DNA of 64,000 nucleotides from Ostrinia nubilalis (taxonomy: Eukaryota > Arthropoda > Insecta > Lepidoptera > Crambidae). This document shows, one piece after another, positions 58,895-64,000 of this stretch. The stretch is taken from positions 5,737,001 through 5,801,000 of the forward strand of contig NC_087097.1 of assembly GCF_963855985.1 (NCBI RefSeq), given 5' to 3'. The notes under the pieces were generated by a model, which saw only the letters and a program-made list of their open reading frames with translations, ran no database searches and was not told where the DNA came from. Position 1 is the stretch's first letter. Every line of letters starts with the position of its first letter. A program made the position numbers and the translations under genes.

Positions 58895-59125
58895 AAGGTG
58901 ACTGACTGACTGACTGATTGATATAGTGATCACTGACTGACTGACTGATTGACATAGTAATCTATCAACGCACAGCCCAAACCACTGGACGGACGGATCG
59001 GGCTGAAATTTGGCATGCAGGAAGATGTTATGACGTAGGCATCCGCTAAGAAAGGATTTTACGAAACTCGGGTGGAGTTTCGTAAAATCCTTTCCCAAAA
59101 CGGGACGTAAAACGGCCGCTAGTAT
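58895..59125 (-). repeat. Dispersed lepidopteran repeat with (TGAC)n tract and snap-back hairpin
   Basis: GACTGACTGACTGACTGATT occurs twice, then ATCTATCAACGCACAGCCC, GCTGAAATTTGGCATGCAGG and GACGTAGGCATCCGCTAAG, a common lepidopteran repeat. It contains a perfect 19-bp hairpin (59051-59093). Confidence 0.7.
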
Positions 59126-59147
59126 TTCATAAATGCATTTTTAAATA

Positions 59148-60243
59148 CAGTGTGAGTCACGTTAAAGTGTACATATGAAAATAGATGAAACTAGACCTAT
59201 TTTTATCGACAAAAAAGAGGTCAAAAATTTTTTGAGATTTTTTTTTAATTTTTTATAGAATTTTTTTTCTTCCATTTACTTATTGTAAAGAAAACATAAT
59301 AACTTTTAAACTAAGCGGTATATCCTGATAAAATAAAAACAGTAATAATGCTAAATAACAGGCGATACTAAAAAAATACACAAAAAATGCCAACAAATAA
59401 TAAAAAATGATACTTTTTGAAAAAAATCTGCTTAAAAATTCGTGTTTTTTTGGTTATTTGATAAATTTCTCCAAAAAATGCCCCTATAACAGGTAGTTTT
59501 TATTACTTTGTATTATTCTCTATCGTATTATCTTTGTAAAACCAAAAATCGCATGTCTCTATCCCTATCACAACATTTGCTGTGATCGTTTGAACAAAGG
59601 CCGGCCACAACATTATTTTCCGCTGCAGGTAGAGACAATTTTAATTTTAACTAAAATGCTTATTTTACTTCGAAATCTTTTGTTTTTATTTGAAATCTAA
59701 CTTGTCTTTATCAAAATTACAAATCTAGAGCCATTTTCAGTTTCGTTCTTAACGAAACGTTGAATGGCGCGCCCGGAGAGGCTTAGTTCAAACGATCATT
59801 GCAAACGTTGTGATAGGGATAGAGACATGCGATTTTTGGTTTTACGAAGGTAATACGATAGAGAATAATACAAAGTAATAAAAACCACCTGTTATAGGGG
59901 CATTTTTTGGAGAAATTTATCAAATAACCAAAAAAACACGAATTTTTAAGCAGATTTTTTTCAAAAAGTATCATTTTTTATTATTTGTTGGCATTTTTTG
60001 TGTATTTTATGTATTTTTTTTAGTATCGCCTGTTATTTAGGATTATTACTGTTTTTATTTTATCAGGATATACCGCTTAGTTTAAAAGTTATTACGTTTT
60101 CTTTACAATAAGTAATCGGAAGAAAAAAAAATCTATAAAAAATTAAAAAAAAATCTCAAAAAAATTTTGACCTCTTTTTTGTCGATAAAAATAGGTCTAG
60201 ATTCATCCATTTTCATATGTACACTTTAACGTGACTCACACTG
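59148..60243. mobile_element. 1.1-kb mariner-like foldback, copy 1
   Basis: Starts CAGTGTGAGTCACGTTAAAG and ends with the complement, with TA on both sides. The two arms are ~480-500 bp inverted copies; the centre holds AATGGCGCGCCCGGAGAGGC. No transposase; open frames inside are fortuitous. Confidence 0.9.
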
Positions 60244-60680
60244 TATATTAATTTACCCCTTTACTTCAGATTCCGTTGACTCAATAACTTTTTATACACA
60301 CGATAATGTATTTACCCCTATTCACTCATTTCACTGGCCATTCAAAACCATTTCTTAATGCAACGCAAAAGCGACCGCAAATTCATCAAAGTCAAAGTAA
60401 AAAGTCTGCAAGGATAAACCGTACGGCGGCGGCCGGCCGGTTAAAAATGCAAAGGCTCTTTACTCGGGTAAACATTTCTTTTGTGGACGTTTGAGTGCTA
60501 GCGACTCGTGTGGTGGCAATCGATAAGTTGTGAAAAAAGTTTTTTGAATCTGGTAGACTAGTGGAAGCGATTTAGATTTTGGTGGTGAATCGAGCAACAC
60601 TATCTTAACGGTATTCAACGAACGACTGGCTCAAAAGGGCTTGCGCCTTGCACCCAGAGCCATGAAACACAATCACTATA
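60244..60680. other. Spacer between twin foldbacks
   Basis: A single-copy-looking stretch with a GC-rich patch (CGGCGGCGGCCGGCCGG at about 60423). The 62-codon frame at 60306-60494 has no domain. Confidence 0.4.
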
Positions 60681-61784
60681 CAGTGTGAGTCACGTTAAAG
60701 TGTACATATGATAATAGATGAAACTAGACCTATTTTTATCGACAAAAAAGAGGTCAAAAAATTTTTGAGATTTTTTTTTAATTTTTTATAGATTTTTTTT
60801 TCTTCCAATTACTTATTGTAAAGAAAACGTAATAACTTTTAAACTAAGAGGTATATCCTGATAAAATAAAAACAGTAATAATGCCTAATAACAGGCGATA
60901 CTAAAAAAATACATAAAATACACAAAAAAGGCCAACAAATAATAAAAAATGATACTTTTTGAAAAAAATCTGCTTTAAAATTCGTGTTTTTTTGGTTATT
61001 TGATAAATTTCTCCAAAAAATGCCCCTATAACAGGTGTTTTTTATTACTTTTTATTATTGTCTATCGTATTATCTTTGTAAAACCAAAAATTGCATGTTT
61101 CTATCCCTATCACAACATTTGCTATGATCGTTTGAACAAAGGCCTGCCACAACATTATTCTCCGCTACAGTTAGAGACAATTTTAATTTTAACTAAAATG
61201 CTTATTTTACTTCGAAATCTTTTGTTTTTATTTGAAATCTAACTTGTCTCTATCAAAATAACAAATCTAGAGCCATTTTCAGTTTCGTTGTTAACGAAGC
61301 GTTGAATGGCGCGCCCGGAGAGGCTTAGTTCAAACGATCATTGCAAACGTTGTGATAGGGATAGAGACATGCGATTTTTGGTTTTACGAAGGTAATACGA
61401 TAGAGAATAATACAAAGTAATAAAAACCACCGATTATAGGGGCATTATTTGAAGAAATTTATCAAATAACCAAAAAAACACGAATTTAAAAGCATTTTTT
61501 TTTTTTTAAAGTATCATTTTTCATTTTTTGTTGGCCTTTTTATGTATTTTATGTATTTTTTTAGTATTGCCTGTTATTTAGCATTATTACTGTTTTTATT
61601 TTATCAGGATATACCGCTTAGTTTAAAAGTTATTACGTTTTCTTTACAATAAGTCATTGGAAGTAAAAAAATTCTATAAAAAATTAAAAAAAAATCTCAA
61701 AAAAATTTTGACCTCTTTTTTGTCGATAAAAATAGGTCTAGTTTCATCTATTTTCATATGTACACTTTAACGTGACTCACACTG
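60681..61784. mobile_element. 1.1-kb mariner-like foldback, copy 2
   Basis: Same ends, same centre and same orientation as copy 1, only ~440 bp away, again flanked by TA. A few substitutions and short indels separate the two. Confidence 0.9.
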
Positions 61785-61814
61785 TATTATAGTAAAACAA
61801 AGTCGCTTTCCGCT

Positions 61815-62048
61815 TAGAGTTGCCAGTTTGGCTTTTTACGGGCTTGTCCGGCCTGTCCGGCTTTTGTTAGGCTTTTTATTTAGCTGGTGCACCAGGCAAA
61901 AATCGAGCTAGTATATGATGTTGGGCAACCGATGATAATAGTAGTCACTCGTGAGCTATAACACTAATTGCTTCCCCGTTTAAGGTAAAATATCCGGCCA
62001 AATGAAGCACAGAGTCCGGTTTTTGTGTTTTTGGACCTGGCAACCTTA
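61815..62048. mobile_element. hAT-like MITE
   Basis: Ends TAGAGTTGCCAG and CTGGCAACCTTA, flanked by TTTCCGCT (61807-61814) and TATCCGCT (62049-62056), an 8-bp duplication with one mismatch. Confidence 0.8.
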
Positions 62049-62531
62049 TATCCGCTGTCTGTCCCTATGTATGCATAGATCTTTAAAACTACGCTACGGA
62101 TTTTGATGCGGTTTTTTTAACAGATAGAGTGATTCAAGAGGAAGGTTTTTATGTATACTCGTACCTACTTAGCGCCCGTCTACTCGTAAATCCGGGGCGG
62201 GTCACTAATAATATTATACAAAAAAGTTTGGATATTCATTCTTTTTGTGTTGATTAAGAGACAGTATTTAACAATTACATTATCGTGTGTATAAATAGTG
62301 ATTGAGTTAACGAGGATCCTAAAAGAGTTTGTAAAGGTACGAGGCGAGAATTGCCTGTGTTAGCGAGCGTCACAAAGAGGGATTAAATTTTGAGCGTTAA
62401 AGCTTCGTCACAAAGCTTAAAATCGAATCTTGCTATGTTACTAGAGAATGATCCTGGTAAGTGAGAATTGAGATTTTTAGAATTGAAAGTGTAACCCAGG
62501 CGGGTTACAGGGTTGAGATCAAGCTTTTTTA

Positions 62532-62783
62532 ATGTGGGCAGGTATTGTCAAGTTCGAAAGCAAAAATCTATTCAGTCTAAGTCCTTGTAAATCAATTTTG
62601 CTATTAGTTTTGACCTGGGCAATTCTGATTCATGTTCGTGTCGACAACAAACCTACACAGCGTCCGTCCCAAAACTACTACAAGAGAGGCGTTGTTAAAA
62701 GCATTAATAAAATCCAACCCCAACAACTGCACGCAGGACACACAACAATCTGGGCAATTGATAGGAATTTTTATTTATTTTAG
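62532..62783 (+). other. Weak candidate exon with hydrophobic segment
   Basis: An 83-codon frame with a membrane-like stretch (SILLLVLTWAILIHVRV) and then a Gln/Asn/Lys-rich part. A second overlapping frame is also open and the GTATTG after GGGCAG gives no clear start. I do not recognise a family and see no donor at its end. Confidence 0.15.
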
Positions 62784-62789
62784 GTTTAT

Positions 62790-64000
62790 TTTATTTTATT
62801 TTTCTTTATTAAGGAAACAAACAGCATGAGTTGATACATGTGAACTTAAAAAATAAAAACAGTACAATAGCCTTATTATCAGTTTCCACAGATAAACTTT
62901 ACGAGTTAATCGAAAGGTATGCAGAGTGCGAGCATTAATTATATTATATTTTAATTTTCATCATCCATTTAGACCATTTCAAGTTTCTCCGGATCATAAT
63001 ATTATTATAGAATTCAAAGAAACCACTACTTACTTAGTCTACTCCAAGAGTTTCCTAGGATATCTTTAGAAATTAAACTATGACCAAGTTTTATTTAATC
63101 CGCAGCAAGTTGGTAGATCCCATTAAATGCAGGGACAAGTTCTGTTTTCACTCAGTGGCACTCGTTAAGCTCTATTTACGGTTGGCTAATTTGTTTTTGT
63201 TCTAAACTAGGGGATTCCCCGTAAACAGACAGATTAATATGAATAAATGAAGAGGTTTTTTCTTTTGATTCTTTTTTCTTTCGCCACAAAATGATAAAAC
63301 CACGATTTTTCTTATCAATCTTTGGCAATTGATTTCCCGTTATAAAAATATGAAGAATGTACTTATGTGTAACTTTCTTTATTGAACACTGTCATTAATG
63401 AGCACAATTTGTAATTAAAATATTAATTGAACGACAAATTCAAAACACTATTTGTGTGCTTCTTACGTATGTATTTATGTATTACATTACCTGAACATGG
63501 CCTTAGCCAAATCTTAACTCATCATTGACAGAGTGAATAACTTTGTTACAAGTGTAAAGTTTATTTAGTTAAGTAATTATAACAACAATCAGCTGAATCA
63601 CCTCTAACAAAACAAAATCACCAAATAAAACAAAGCACGATCAATTAATCACACGTTACCTCCCAAGCGGGGAGCATTACAAAACTCGGAAATTTTCCAA
63701 ACTCGACAATTTCATAACAACATCCGATTTTGGAAAACCGGCTGCAGTGGAATCCAATTTGCTGCCTTCGGACCCTGCCTTTGTCTCTACGGGTAAGGAC
63801 ATGTAGAGATGCTCGTTAGCTGATACGTGTATCGATATTTTTACCTTTTGTGTTGGGATCTGTTGTTGCTGGCGTTCGATGTTGCTGTTTAATTAGAGAA
63901 TTTACAGTCGTATAGGGATGCGATCGATGATGAGTTATAGAGCTAGTTTTGATAGAGTAAACTTTTAAAAAAATGGCTAAACCAACATGTAACAGAGAAT
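62790..64000. other. No gene recognised at window end
   Basis: AT-rich to 63650. A GC-richer stretch at about 63660-63800 ends CTTTGTCTCTACGGGTAAGG, a donor-like site that could belong to a non-coding or partial exon running off the window. Not supported further. Confidence 0.3.

Noticed and set aside
59783..59974. ORFs inside the twin foldbacks (also 61000-61242)
   Set aside because: The same short peptide appears in both arms because of the inverted repeat. No transposase motif.

Overview
The window looks like nuclear DNA of a moth or butterfly (Lepidoptera). It is AT-rich and dense in short inverted-repeat DNA transposons (MITEs). It carries the 3' ends of RTE-type and jockey/CR1-like LINEs, tRNA- and 5S-derived SINE fragments, and one intron-rich protein gene with canonical GT..AG introns. 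Bacterial operons, CRISPR arrays and intact RNA genes are absent.

The one well-supported gene is on the plus strand from about 5.3 to 17.5 kb. It encodes a Golgi polypeptide N-acetylgalactosaminyltransferase (pp-GalNAc-T, EC 2.4.1.41), which starts mucin-type O-glycosylation. Six constitutive exons encode a type II membrane anchor, stem and GT-A catalytic domain, and two more encode the beta and gamma repeats of the C-terminal ricin-type lectin domain. The protein is about 600 residues long.

The main result is the stretch between the last catalytic exon and the beta-repeat exon. It holds three tandem, phase-0, homologous exons (7a 10771-10878, 7b 11048-11161, 7c 11495-11599). Each encodes a complete alternative lectin alpha repeat. 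All three keep the sugar-binding Asp and the disulfide Cys, but their surface loops differ strongly in charge and their splice donors are weaker than those of the constitutive exons. This is the architecture expected of a mutually exclusive, three-way substrate-specificity switch. Drosophila Pgant9 has, as I recall, a two-way version of it, so I call the gene Pgant9-like.

Downstream, the likely long 3' UTR or 3' flank (13.9-17.5 kb) contains a hAT-type element with an 8-bp target-site duplication (TSD) and a PIF/Harbinger-like MITE nested inside it. From 17.5 kb to the end I find no convincing gene, only repeats and a few weak candidate exons. These are a minus-strand ORF at 31.8-32.0 kb, a minus-strand start-like ORF at 30.75-30.87 kb, and an ORF at 62.5-62.8 kb. 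GC-rich, promoter-like islands lie near 31.4 and 34.4 kb.

The repeat landscape includes a decayed piggyBac (TTAA TSD), a 1.38-kb foldback element, and five further hAT-like elements with perfect or 7/8 TSDs. It also has a 2.2-kb hAT interrupted by a dead RTE reverse transcriptase, and twin 1.1-kb mariner-like foldbacks. An inverted-repeat MITE split by a LINE tail can be compared with an intact copy elsewhere. There is a three-copy ~440-bp tandem satellite, a ~120-bp tandem array at 27.3-27.8 kb, and three ~130-bp modules spaced ~550 bp apart with a conserved motif core.
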